The position numbers and the translations under genes are program-made. Below the pieces are notes generated by a model. The model did no database searches. It was given only the letters and a program-made list of their open reading frames with translations, and was not told where the DNA came from. DNA of 64,000 bases from Crocinitomicaceae bacterium (GTDB lineage Bacteria; Bacteroidota; Bacteroidia; Flavobacteriales_D; Crocinitomicaceae), in assembly GCA_016708105.1 (NCBI GenBank), contig JADJGJ010000001.1:2108001-2172000 (forward strand), read 5' to 3'. Each line of letters begins with the position of its first letter. The first letter of the stretch is position 1. This document shows positions 44,901 to 52,700 of the stretch, piece after piece.

Positions 44901-46268
44901 CTCTTCTTCAGATCCATGGCGATTTATTTCAAGATAGAAATCATCACCAAACTGATCTTTCCACCAAATCAACGCATCTTCTGCTTGTGATTCTCCAACG
45001 TTGAGAATGAGTGAAGGAATTTCTCCCGTGATACTGCCTGATAACACAATCAAATCAGATTTGTACTGTTCAATTACTTGTTTGTCTATGCGGGGAACAT
45101 AATAAAATCCTTCAGTATAAGCTATGGATGCCAGCTTGGTGAGATGCTGATATCCGTTTTTATTTTTTGCAAGAAAGATTACCTGATACCCATTGTCTTT
45201 ATTTGATTTATCATGCCTGTTACGACAAACATTAAACTCACAACCAACAATAGGAATGAGAGTTTTCTCATCACACGATTCGTTTTTTTCAGCGGCAAGT
45301 TTTTGTTTTGCTTCAACCGCCTCATTATGTTTATACACTTCTTTCACAAACTGGAAAGCCGCCATCATATTTCCGGAATCAGTGAGCGCAACTGCCGGGC
45401 ATTTAAAATCAATAGCGCGCTTTACTAACAGCTTTACTTTGGTGGTTGATTGTAATACGCTGAATTGTGTGTGGCAATGAAGATGAGAAAATAATACATT
45501 TTGTAATCGTTCAGTATTGCCTGCCAAATCAATGAGTTTTGACTCACCACTTTTTTCACTATTTACTGATTTCAGTTTTGCAGATTCGTCGCGTAGATTG
45601 AGGTGAGTTAATCCATACAGTTGAATCAGGCCGGTATTTTTTTCACGATATGTGCGAATGTAATCAGCGTCACGCTGTAATTCTTGATCAGTAAAAAACC
45701 CCTGACGAATCAATTCAAAAAAGCAACGTGCAGTAGCTTCAACATCAGCCGTTGCATTATGCGCTTCTTCAAATGCTTGTTGAAAGAGTTTAAAATGTAA
45801 TTCTGTTAAGGTGGGTAATTTAAATTTGCCACCACGCCCGCCCGGCAATTGACAGAGGTCTGCTGTTTTCTCAGTACAAGTATCTAAAACAGGCATTTGC
45901 GCAAGCCTAGACTCAATGCCGGCTCTGTGAAATTCACAACCAACAATATTGAGATCAAAGGCAAGATTTTGTCCAACCAAAAATTTTGCTTTGGCAAGTG
46001 CTGAATTAAATTCATTCAATACATCTTGCAATGCGACACCTAATTCATTGGCAAGTTCTGTTGAAATTCCGTGCACTTTTTCAGCGTCATACGGAATGTT
46101 ATAACCATCGGGTTTGAGAATAAAGCTTCTGTGTTCAACCAATTGTCCCCATTCATCATGCAACTGCCATGCAATTTGTACACAGCGCGGCCAGTTGGAA
46201 GTATCAGTAACAGGCGCATTCCAATTTTTTGGAAGTCCGGTGGTTTCAGTGTCAAAAACTAAATACAT
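41901..46268 (-). CDS. dnaE: DNA polymerase III alpha subunit with N-terminal DnaQ-type exonuclease
   Basis: A 1455-residue replicative polymerase. Residues 1-190 are a DEDDh exonuclease: FDTETTGLP (Asp6, Glu8), GQNLAFDLNI and EAHNATADVEAT. A PHP domain starts near residue 260 (FSHLHCHTQFSVLQ). The polymerase palm has MPDIDIDFDDEGR near residue 685 with its catalytic acids, followed by the fingers, a tandem HhH region (ALAGAFDSFG) and an OB domain (FRVAGIITDAQH). In most bacteria the proofreader is the separate DnaQ subunit; here it is fused in cis. The PHP motif LTDSGN replaces the usual DHG, so PHP metal binding is probably lost. Monocistronic. Confidence 0.93.
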   Translation of the reverse strand: MYLVFDTETTGLPKNWNAPVTDTSNWPRCVQIAWQLHDEWGQLVEHRSFILKPDGYNIPYDAEKVHGISTELANELGVALQDVLNEFNSALAKAKFLVGQNLAFDLNIVGCEFHRAGIESRLAQMPVLDTCTEKTADLCQLPGGRGGKFKLPTLTELHFKLFQQAFEEAHNATADVEATARCFFELIRQGFFTDQELQRDADYIRTYREKNTGLIQLYGLTHLNLRDESAKLKSVNSEKSGESKLIDLAGNTERLQNVLFSHLHCHTQFSVLQSTTKVKLLVKRAIDFKCPAVALTDSGNMMAAFQFVKEVYKHNEAVEAKQKLAAEKNESCDEKTLIPIVGCEFNVCRNRHDKSNKDNGYQVIFLAKNKNGYQHLTKLASIAYTEGFYYVPRIDKQVIEQYKSDLIVLSGSITGEIPSLILNVGESQAEDALIWWKDQFGDDFYLEINRHGSEEERRVNETLLKFSEKHQVKIVAANANYYIDKKDANAHDILLCIKDGELKSTPVGAGRGYRFGLKNNEYYFKSPDEMKKIFTDLPEAIENTNEIINKCEAYTLARKTLLPAFDIPDEFKDAADVEDGGKRGENNYLRHLTYVGAQKRYGEITDELRERLDFELLTIANTGYPGYFLIVQDFCQAARDMGVAVGPGRGSAAGSAVAYCIGITNVDPIKYDLLFERFLNPERISMPDIDIDFDDEGRQKVIDWVIQKYGANQVAQIITYGTMAAKSSIRDTARVLDLPLHEADRLAKLVPDVSLQQLLYLEPVELSEKLKNNQDDIKRALEFRELAKAKDLKGEVINQAVLLEGSMRNTGIHACGVIITPGDITNYVPVALAKDSDMYCTQFDNSVAEEAGLLKMDFLGLKTLTLIKDAVILVKERHGVDLDPDHFPIDDEKTYELFQRGETVGIFQYESPGMQKYLRELKPTVFADLIAMNALYRPGPLEYIPSFIRRKHGTEPIVYDLDACREYLEETYGITVYQEQVMLLSQSIAGFSKGEADTLRKAMGKKSFDTLAKMKPKFLDQGASKGHERKVLEKMWTDWEAFASYAFNKSHSTCYAWIAYQTAYLKAHYPAEYMASVLSNNMNDIKTVSFFMEECRRAQIPVLGPDVNESQYKFTVNKVGAIRFGLGAIKGVGSKPVEDIINARKDGEFKSVFDFASRVNLRNCNKRVFESLALAGAFDSFGNINRAQYFAADQNDKIFLESVLRFGSRVQEGQDASQVSLFGGSSVVETPVPEPPRVEEWPTLTRLNKEKEVVGIYISGHPLDDYRLEMNSFCKGSIGDLNKLDEFVGQEFRVAGIITDAQHRNTKNGAPFGSFDIEDYSDTCKLFVFSDSYMKFRHHLSTGNFVFITGKVQPRKFGDGLEFKINSIELLAEIREKRTRALVLSAEYADITDQGIDDLYAIMLAHHGTCQVKFLVKDHKTNTTLRMPSRSLKIMPDQEFIRKVDAMRIFECKLE

Positions 46269-46343
46269 GGTAAGGGATTCGGGACACTAAATTACAAAAC
46301 CATGCTTGAGTTTTTAATAAAATTTATCAGCAGATATACACAT

Positions 46344-46371
46344 AAAAAAAGCCGCCTGTTGGGGCGGCTTT
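46344..46371 (-). terminator. Terminator of the 46392 lipoprotein gene
   Basis: GCCGCC (46351-46356) pairs with GGCGGC (46363-46368), flanked by A/T pairs; on the minus strand a T-run follows. Confidence 0.8.
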
Positions 46372-46391
46372 CCTTCAAAATATTGAATGAA

Positions 46392-47153
46392 TTATTTTGC
46401 AGTAAGGGTAATTGTCATTTGATCACTATCAGTAGTAGTAGAAGTGGTTGTTGTTCCTCCTGATGTAGTTGAACTCATGATGTTTGTTCCACCAGAAACC
46501 ATTTTCCATGTCATTTCTTTACCTTTCAACATATCAATATCCATGATAGTTGAGTTCTCACCAATTTCATAGGTATTATCATATGTATCAGTGTCGCCAA
46601 CATAGGTATCAGTTACACCACCACCTAGATCTGTAACCGTTGTGGTTTGGCTTGTATACACAGTATGAGTAGTATTAAGCGCTACGCGTTCTTTATTTTT
46701 GTACTCATCTTTTGCTTTACCAACAAAACTCCATGAACCCATTTCGGTTGAAGTTGATGTTTCAGTATCGGTGTAATCAAATCCACCCCAGTTAGTGCCT
46801 GTGCTAACAGTTACCATGTTCATGTGCATTTCATAAGTACCATCTTTATTGATGATAACATCATACAATGAAACGGTACGTGTTTCTGAATCGTTCCCAC
46901 TTGTGGTAACACCACCAACTGTCTGCGACCAAGTTCCTGTAATTGTAGTACCATTGAAAGTCTCAGTACCTGTCCAAACATCACTTCCGTCATGATTTTC
47001 ATAAGACGATTCATAACCAGAAACAGTCCACTCTCCTGAGATACGAGCTTTTCTAGAAGACAAACTTAAAAAAGGATCGTTCTCACCTTTTTTACACGAA
47101 GGAGTAGCTAATAAAAGCGCTCCTGCAGCAAGCATTACAATTGTTTTTTTCAT
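46392..47153 (-). CDS. Lipoprotein of unknown function, lipocalin-like
   Basis: A 253-residue lipoprotein; the start at 47153 gives MKKTIVMLAAGALLLATPSC with the lipobox Cys20. The longer frame (to 47186) adds an unsuited leader. The mature part begins with SRKARISGEWTVSGYESSYEN, a common opening of lipocalin-like proteins in Bacteroidota. It is unusually rich in Thr (for example a TSTTSGGTTTTST run near the C-terminus). Function is unknown. Confidence 0.68.
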   Translation of the reverse strand: MKKTIVMLAAGALLLATPSCKKGENDPFLSLSSRKARISGEWTVSGYESSYENHDGSDVWTGTETFNGTTITGTWSQTVGGVTTSGNDSETRTVSLYDVIINKDGTYEMHMNMVTVSTGTNWGGFDYTDTETSTSTEMGSWSFVGKAKDEYKNKERVALNTTHTVYTSQTTTVTDLGGGVTDTYVGDTDTYDNTYEIGENSTIMDIDMLKGKEMTWKMVSGGTNIMSSTTSGGTTTTSTTTDSDQMTITLTAK

Positions 47154-47197
47154 AATCGAATAAATATTAATTTTAATGGTTAACACTTTTAATTACG

Positions 47198-47205
47198 CAA
47201 ACTTA
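47198..47205 (-). promoter_or_regulatory. -7 box of the 46392 lipoprotein gene
   Basis: Reads TAAGTTTG on the minus strand, 44 bp before the ATG at 47153. Confidence 0.4.
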
Positions 47206-47242
47206 GGCAAAAGGTTTGGCATGAATATTAAAATAAGTTAAA

Positions 47243-47274
47243 TAAAAAGCCACCACTCGTTGGAATGGCGGCTT
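47243..47274 (-). terminator. Terminator of the peroxiredoxin gene
   Basis: On the minus strand AAGCCGCCA pairs with TGGTGGCTT (one G-U pair) around a ten-base loop, then a T-run. It lies about 25 bp after the stop. Confidence 0.75.
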
Positions 47275-47296
47275 AATATGATTGAGGTCATACTGC

Positions 47297-47929
47297 CTAG
47301 TGCGCAGCCAAATATTGGGCAACTCCTTCGTGCGTTGCTTTCATACCTTCAGAACCTTTGATCCAGTTTGCCGGACAAACTTCACCATTTTCTTCAACAA
47401 ACTGCAAGGCATCAACCATGCGCAATGCTTCATCTACGTTACGTCCAAGTGGTAAATCATTTACTAATTGATGTCTTACTACGCCATTTTTATCAATAAG
47501 GAACAATCCACGGTAAGCTATCATGGTGTTTGTTGCAATGAGGGCACCGTTTTCATCATACTGATATTCGCCCAACAAAACATCATAAGCATCAGAGATA
47601 GTTTTGTTTGTGTCAGCCACAATTGGATACGTAATTCCTTTGATACCACCGGCTTTTTTATCCATTTGCAACCAACCCCAGTGTGACTCTTCTGTGTCTG
47701 TTGAGCAGGCAATCACCTGAACATTTCTTTTTTCAAATTCAGCCAATTTTTCTTGAAATGCATGCAATTCACTTGGACACACAAAAGTAAAATCCTTTGG
47801 ATAGAAAAATAATAACACATATTTTTTTCCTAAAAATTGATCCAGAGTAAAATCTTTTACCACTTCAATTCCTCTTAATACCGCAGGTGCAGTGAATGCA
47901 GGTGCTTTTTTTCCAACTAATACAGCCAT
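47297..47929 (-). CDS. Typical 2-Cys peroxiredoxin (AhpC/Prx1 type)
   Basis: A 210-residue cytosolic peroxidase reducing H2O2 and organic peroxides. Peroxidatic Cys51 is in FTFVCPSE and resolving Cys185 in GEVCPANW, as in the AhpC/Prx1 subfamily. The active-site Arg is in YRGLFLID. The usual GGLG/YF sensitivity motifs of eukaryotic forms are not seen. No ahpF or thioredoxin gene is adjacent. The gene has its own promoter and terminator. Confidence 0.93.
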   Translation of the reverse strand: MAVLVGKKAPAFTAPAVLRGIEVVKDFTLDQFLGKKYVLLFFYPKDFTFVCPSELHAFQEKLAEFEKRNVQVIACSTDTEESHWGWLQMDKKAGGIKGITYPIVADTNKTISDAYDVLLGEYQYDENGALIATNTMIAYRGLFLIDKNGVVRHQLVNDLPLGRNVDEALRMVDALQFVEENGEVCPANWIKGSEGMKATHEGVAQYLAAH

Positions 47930-47968
47930 TTTTTATTTTTTTATTTGTTTATTACTATTTCGATAACT

Positions 47969-47976
47969 CAAAAGTA
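47969..47976 (-). promoter_or_regulatory. -7 box of the peroxiredoxin gene
   Basis: Reads TACTTTTG on the minus strand, 40 bp before the ATG at 47929. Confidence 0.45.
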
Positions 47977-48068
47977 GATACAATTGTTCAACTGAAAAAA
48001 TTGATAATTTTTATGATGTGATAGAATAAACTTATCAATGTTAGATAAGCACTGAAGCTAATGGGTGC

Positions 48069-48767
48069 CTAACTTACCATTAAACCAACGCCAAAACCAA
48101 GCAGAATGGAAATCAGTTTCATCATATTCATTTTATGACCTTCGCTTGATTCAAAGATAATAGTGGTTGAAATATGCAAAAACATACCAATGGCTATTCC
48201 AAGTATCCATGATGGATCAAGACCTAATGAATTAAGCACAAATTCACCTGATATCAACCCTAATGGTGCCATCAAACTAAAGAGAAAGACAAAAAACCAT
48301 GATTTAGTTTTAGAAATTCCTGATGCATTGAATATTGTTTTTAATGCAATGGCTTCCGGAATTTTATGAAGAATAACACCCCAGTACAAATCACCTGCAT
48401 GATGATGGTCATGCACATTTACCGGAATTACTTCAATAAAAGCATGCAAAGAAAGACTAATGAAAATTGCTACCGGAAAAAATTGATGTTCGCCCGGATG
48501 TACATGAGTATGCCCATGCTCAGCACCCTGAGAAAAATACTCAAGCAGCAATTGAAGCAGAAAACCTGCCAGTATGAAATAACCAATAGTATAACCTTTC
48601 AATTCATAAGATTCAGGTAATACATGCGTAAAGATGATCGTGAGTAAAAATCCACCACTGAAAGAAAGCAATAGTTTGAAGTTTGCCTTTTTTCTGAACA
48701 AATCAACCAAAACAGCACCTACTAATACTGATGCTAAAAGCAATGTTACCTGAAGATAAATGTTCAT
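48069..48767 (-). CDS. ZIP-family metal transporter
   Basis: A 232-residue protein with about eight membrane helices. A His-rich loop (AEHGHTHVHPGEHQ) after helix 3 and a second one (VHDHHHAGDLYWG) lead into the transport motif HAFIEV and HKIPEAIAL. These pairs of His and Glu form the metal site in ZIP helices 4 and 5. ZIP proteins import Zn, Fe or related ions. It overlaps the upstream methyltransferase gene by four bases. Confidence 0.88.
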   Translation of the reverse strand: MNIYLQVTLLLASVLVGAVLVDLFRKKANFKLLLSFSGGFLLTIIFTHVLPESYELKGYTIGYFILAGFLLQLLLEYFSQGAEHGHTHVHPGEHQFFPVAIFISLSLHAFIEVIPVNVHDHHHAGDLYWGVILHKIPEAIALKTIFNASGISKTKSWFFVFLFSLMAPLGLISGEFVLNSLGLDPSWILGIAIGMFLHISTTIIFESSEGHKMNMMKLISILLGFGVGLMVS

Positions 48768-49501
48768 GCCTGATTTGTTTTCCTAGCGACAAGAATAAGT
48801 CGGTCAGATTTTTCGGGTGCAAATGTACCAAGATTATAATCACCAAACACCGATTCTATTTTAAAACCACTCCTATTGAGCATATTTGTGAAAGCCTCCA
48901 AGTCAAATAAGCTCACTGATTCATTGAAAGAATAATGCTCTGTGTCGGCAATGAACTGAATGGTTTTGACGATTTTCCCATTAATTACCTGTCTTGTAAT
49001 ATTAAAGTGAATATCACCACGCACAACGGTTTCACCTTGAACCATACCCTGAACCACTTTTTGTGCATTGAAAAAATCAATAATAAATAATCCATTCTCG
49101 TCAAGCATCTGCCAGACACTATTTATCACGCTTAAATTATCACCGGCATCTTCAAAATAACCTAAACTGGTAAAGAGATTAAACACGGCTTGAAATTTTT
49201 TTTCTTCAATAGGCTGCCGCATATCATGTACTATAAATTCTGCTTTGCCTTCTGAGGCTTGATTTGCGCACGCAATAGAAGCAGGAGATAAATCAGCACC
49301 GGTGACTTTTAATCCTGCTGATGCCAGCACCATCGCGTGGCGTCCTTTACCGCAGGCAAGGTCAAGCACTGCACTCCCCTTGGGTAAATTCAAATGCAAT
49401 ACCAGCTTAGTAATAAACAATTTTGCCTCCTCTTCATTCCGGTGTGCATACAATAGATGATAATATTTACTGTCAAACCAGGATTCAAACCAATCACTCA
49501 T
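48764..49501 (-). CDS. Class I SAM-dependent methyltransferase
   Basis: A 245-residue enzyme with motif I VLDLACGKGRHA (about 45-56), then VTGADLSPASI and VFNLFTSLGYFED, a pattern seen in small-molecule methyltransferases of the methyltransferase-25 type. The N-terminus DWFESWFDSKYYHLLYAHR is typical of a Bacteroidota subgroup. The substrate is unknown. It is translationally coupled to the ZIP transporter gene. Confidence 0.82.
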   Translation of the reverse strand: MSDWFESWFDSKYYHLLYAHRNEEEAKLFITKLVLHLNLPKGSAVLDLACGKGRHAMVLASAGLKVTGADLSPASIACANQASEGKAEFIVHDMRQPIEEKKFQAVFNLFTSLGYFEDAGDNLSVINSVWQMLDENGLFIIDFFNAQKVVQGMVQGETVVRGDIHFNITRQVINGKIVKTIQFIADTEHYSFNESVSLFDLEAFTNMLNRSGFKIESVFGDYNLGTFAPEKSDRLILVARKTNQA

Positions 49502-49519
49502 GTATTCTGATATTTACCG

Positions 49520-49527
49520 CAAAATTA
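49520..49527 (-). promoter_or_regulatory. -7 box of the methyltransferase/ZIP unit
   Basis: Reads TAATTTTG on the minus strand, 18 bp before the ATG at 49501. Confidence 0.45.
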
Positions 49528-49589
49528 AGCTCTATTTCGTTTAAATTCGAAAAATAACATGCAAAAAGAAGTGGCAAAATATTATTTTA

Positions 49590-49597
49590 TATATTTG
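49590..49597 (+). promoter_or_regulatory. -7 box of the SiaB/SiaC unit
   Basis: TATATTTG. Transcription should begin near 49603, which lies after the TTG codon at 49600 and before the GTG at 49615. Confidence 0.5.
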
Positions 49598-49614
49598 TCT
49601 TGCTCAAAAACCAG

Positions 49615-50160
49615 GTGAACCAGATTTACGAGATATATAAGAAACTTGAAGAACGGAACGTATTGTTATCCTTCAAAGGAATGATTACGTCTGAGCTGCT
49701 CACCACCATTCTCCAAATTATGGAGTCCAAAATGGACCATATTGATGAGAATCCTAAGGTGAAGAAAAAAGTTTTCAATATTCTGGTAGAATGTCTTCAA
49801 AATCTTTATCACCATATTGATCAAGAAGACATGGTACACGTGCCTGCTGAAGAGCGGTCAGCCTTGTTGATGATAGCAAAAAACAGCAATTCATATCAGA
49901 TAACTACCGGAAACTACATGAAAACTTCTGATGTAGCCACGTTGAAAGATAAGCTTGACCTAGTTAATGGGATGGATAAGGAAGAACTGAAAGCCTATTA
50001 TAAACAAGTACTCAATGAAGGCTCTATGTCTGAAAAAGGTACTGCAGGTTTGGGAATGATTGACATTGCAAGAAAATCAGGTGAGAAACTTGAATATGAA
50101 TTTCTCACTATTAATGATAGAACAAGTTTTTTTAGTTTAACAGTAAAAATAGCAGAATAA
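49615..50160 (+). CDS. SiaB-family protein kinase
   Basis: A 181-residue (GTG start) GHKL-type kinase. The N-box is VECLQNLYHH, and the G-box is GTAGLGMIDIARKSG. This matches SiaB-type kinases (DUF6272), which phosphorylate SiaC on a threonine. A TTG start at 49600 would add five residues, but the promoter box argues for GTG 49615. The SiaC-like substrate gene follows 13 bases later. In Pseudomonas the same pair controls a diguanylate cyclase through the SiaA phosphatase; neither SiaA nor SiaD is in the window. Confidence 0.85.
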   Translation: MNQIYEIYKKLEERNVLLSFKGMITSELLTTILQIMESKMDHIDENPKVKKKVFNILVECLQNLYHHIDQEDMVHVPAEERSALLMIAKNSNSYQITTGNYMKTSDVATLKDKLDLVNGMDKEELKAYYKQVLNEGSMSEKGTAGLGMIDIARKSGEKLEYEFLTINDRTSFFSLTVKIAE

Positions 50161-50173
50161 CACAGAGTGATAT

Positions 50174-50557
50174 ATGGAAAATCTAATTCTTGAAGGATCA
50201 GCTAAAACGCCAACAGTAAAATTCGACGCCTCTAACGGTGTACTCGAGTTGAAAGGAAGATCAATTCCTGAAAACTCAATTGAGTTTTACAAACCGTTAA
50301 ACGACTGGATTGAAGCTTATGGTCAAAACCCTAAGCCAAATACCATTGTTGAAGTAAAACTTGAGTATTTCAATACTTCGTCGTCGAAATGTATCCTTGA
50401 CCTTTTCAAACAACTTGAAAAACTCAACAGCGGAAACACTGAGGTGAAAGTGAATTGGTATTTTGAAGAGGACGATGAAGACATGGAAGAAGCTGGTGAA
50501 GATTACCAAGCTATCATCGATCTTCCGTTCAAGATGATCGAAGTAGAAGAAATTTAA
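50174..50557 (+). CDS. SiaC-family regulatory phosphoprotein (DUF1987)
   Basis: A 127-residue protein starting LILEGSAKTPTVKFDASNG, the DUF1987 opening, with FNTSSSKCILDLFKQLEKL. Thr68 in this segment is the residue phosphorylated by SiaB in the characterised Pseudomonas pair. The C-terminus is very acidic (EEDDEDMEEAGED). In Pseudomonas, unphosphorylated SiaC activates a diguanylate cyclase. It sits directly downstream of the SiaB-like kinase and only two bases before coaE. Confidence 0.88.
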   Translation: MENLILEGSAKTPTVKFDASNGVLELKGRSIPENSIEFYKPLNDWIEAYGQNPKPNTIVEVKLEYFNTSSSKCILDLFKQLEKLNSGNTEVKVNWYFEEDDEDMEEAGEDYQAIIDLPFKMIEVEEI

Positions 50558-50559
50558 AT

Positions 50560-51162
50560 TTGAGATCTCAGATAACAGTCGGGATAACCGGTGGTATTGG
50601 TGCGGGCAAATCTATCGTTTGCCGTATCCTCTCTATCATGGGTTATCCCGTTTTTTATGCTGACATCATAGCTAAAGAATTGCTCCTAGAAAACGAAGTG
50701 GCAATTCAGGTAAAAGCCATTTTTGGCAATCAATCTTACACCGGAGAAACACCCAATCGCGCTTTCATTGCTCAGGAAATTTTTTCTGATGCCGTTAAAA
50801 AAAATAAACTCACTGCTATTATTCATCCATTGGTGAAAGACCGGTTTGAAAGCTGGAGAAGTGCACAAAATACATCTATTGTTTTTAATGAAGCTGCCAT
50901 TCTTTTTGAAACAGGTAGATATCGTGACTTCACAAAAAACATTTTGGTCACCGCACCTGAAGATATTAAAATAAAACGGGTGCATGCCAGAGATGGTTTA
51001 CCTGAAAGTCAGATAAAACAACGCATGGCGAATCAATGGGCTGATGAACAAAAAATGACGCTGACTGATTTTATTATCATGAATGATGATCATCATGCAC
51101 TTATTCCGCAAGTGCTTAACATGATCCAGACTTTGACCCCTAAAAATAATTTGAATGAATAG
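50560..51162 (+). CDS. coaE: Dephospho-CoA kinase
   Basis: A 200-residue P-loop kinase performing the last step of coenzyme A synthesis. GITGGIGAGKS is at residues 8-18, followed by the conserved YPVFYADIIAKELL and NEAAILFETG. The only suitable start is TTG, two bases after the SiaC stop. Length is normal. It is probably expressed with the SiaB/SiaC pair, but there is no obvious functional reason for the link. Confidence 0.93.
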   Translation: MRSQITVGITGGIGAGKSIVCRILSIMGYPVFYADIIAKELLLENEVAIQVKAIFGNQSYTGETPNRAFIAQEIFSDAVKKNKLTAIIHPLVKDRFESWRSAQNTSIVFNEAAILFETGRYRDFTKNILVTAPEDIKIKRVHARDGLPESQIKQRMANQWADEQKMTLTDFIIMNDDHHALIPQVLNMIQTLTPKNNLNE

Positions 51163-51239
51163 TGGCAGATAAATTTTTATCCGCAAAAAAAATGAGCAGG
51201 AAAGTCATCTGCAATAAATCACAATAAAATAATGGACAG

Positions 51240-52700
51240 ATGAAAATTTATACCGAATCTCAAATCCAAGCATGGGATGCATTTACCATAGCGCATGAAC
51301 CCATTTCATCTGTAGATTTGATGGACAGAGCTGCCACAGCATTCACTCGTCAGTTGCTGGCTACCCATGTTTTTGAATCGGCAATCATATTTTGCGGACC
51401 CGGTAACAACGGGGGCGATGGATTGGTGTGTGCACGATTATTGGTTGAGAAAAAAATATCTGTACGCATTGTCATCATCAACATCAACAATAAATTCTCA
51501 GATGATTTTTTAATACAAAGGAATAGATTACCCAAAACAGAAAACCTTGTCCAACTAGAAGAAAATAATAGTACAATCAATATCACCGAAGACCTTGTAG
51601 TTGATGCAATTTTTGGTTCAGGTTTAAATAAAAGTATCAGTGGATGGTTGGGTGAAATTATTGAATCAATAAATCAATCAGGCAAACCCATTTGTTCTAT
51701 TGATATACCGAGCGGACTCTTCTGCACAGATAATCGGAATAACAATTTAAATTTTGTTATCAATGCAAACCAAACTATCACATTTCAATCACCCAAAATG
51801 TCTTTCTTGTATGGAACTTATGCAAAATATTGCGGTGATTTAAGATTGGCTGATATTGGCTTGTCTGAAGAATTTAACGAAGAGCCTTTTGCTGAATTCA
51901 TCACCCGTGCTGAAGTGTGTATCAAACAGCGCAACAAGTTTTCACATAAAGGCAATCATGGATATTTATTTATTGCCGCAGGGTTTGAATATTATGCCGG
52001 TGCTGCTGTTTTAGCAAGTTCTGCGGCCATGAGAACAGGTTGCGGTTATGCTGCTGTACATTGCAGTGAACAGAACAGAAATATTTTACTCAGCGCAGTT
52101 CCTGAATCTCTTTTCATTGCATCAATTGCTGATGGTATACCAAAAAAGGCAAGCGCGGTTGCTGTGGGCCCTGGACTTGGAACAGATGAACATGCATTGA
52201 ATACTTTGTCAAGATTAATCAAAACAAATTTACCTCTGGTATTGGATGCTGACGCAATTACTTTGCTGGCATCAAACAGAACATTGATTTCACAACTTCA
52301 TGAAAACACAATTCTGACGCCGCATCCACTAGAGTTAGAGAGATTGATTGGAAAATATTCTTCACCTGAGGAGACATTGGAGCAGCAAAAAAAATTCTCC
52401 ATAGAACATCGTGTATATATTTTACAGAAAGGAGCCTATTCAAAAATCACGACACCTGATGGAAAGATATATATCAATAGCAGTGGTAACGCGGGCATGG
52501 CGACGGCCGGCATGGGAGATGTTCTCACAGGTATTATTGGTTCATTGCTGGCGCAAGGCTACAGTGCGCATGATGCAGTAGTTTTTGGTACGTATATTCA
52601 TGGATATGCCGGTGATTTAGTGAGACGTAAACAAGGTGAAACCGGTATGCTGGCAAGTGATGTGGTGAAAGAACTTCCTCATGCTATCAACTCACTTTAG
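51240..52700 (+). CDS. nnr: Bifunctional NAD(P)HX epimerase/dehydratase
   Basis: A 486-residue repair enzyme for damaged (hydrated) NAD(P)H. The N-terminal YjeF epimerase domain (1-210) has IFCGPGNNGGDGLV and SIDIPSGL. The C-terminal ADP/ATP-dependent dehydratase domain (225-486) has the carbohydrate-kinase-like HKGNHGYLFIAAG, VLDADAITLL and NAGMATAGMGDVLTGI with the catalytic Asp. Both halves look intact. Its stop overlaps the end of the convergent beta-barrel gene by four bases. Confidence 0.93.
   Translation: MKIYTESQIQAWDAFTIAHEPISSVDLMDRAATAFTRQLLATHVFESAIIFCGPGNNGGDGLVCARLLVEKKISVRIVIININNKFSDDFLIQRNRLPKTENLVQLEENNSTINITEDLVVDAIFGSGLNKSISGWLGEIIESINQSGKPICSIDIPSGLFCTDNRNNNLNFVINANQTITFQSPKMSFLYGTYAKYCGDLRLADIGLSEEFNEEPFAEFITRAEVCIKQRNKFSHKGNHGYLFIAAGFEYYAGAAVLASSAAMRTGCGYAAVHCSEQNRNILLSAVPESLFIASIADGIPKKASAVAVGPGLGTDEHALNTLSRLIKTNLPLVLDADAITLLASNRTLISQLHENTILTPHPLELERLIGKYSSPEETLEQQKKFSIEHRVYILQKGAYSKITTPDGKIYINSSGNAGMATAGMGDVLTGIIGSLLAQGYSAHDAVVFGTYIHGYAGDLVRRKQGETGMLASDVVKELPHAINSL

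Noticed and set aside
49600..49614. TTG start of the SiaB-like kinase
   Set aside because: The -7 box at 49590-49597 places transcription start after this codon; GTG 49615 is favoured, though the point is not settled.
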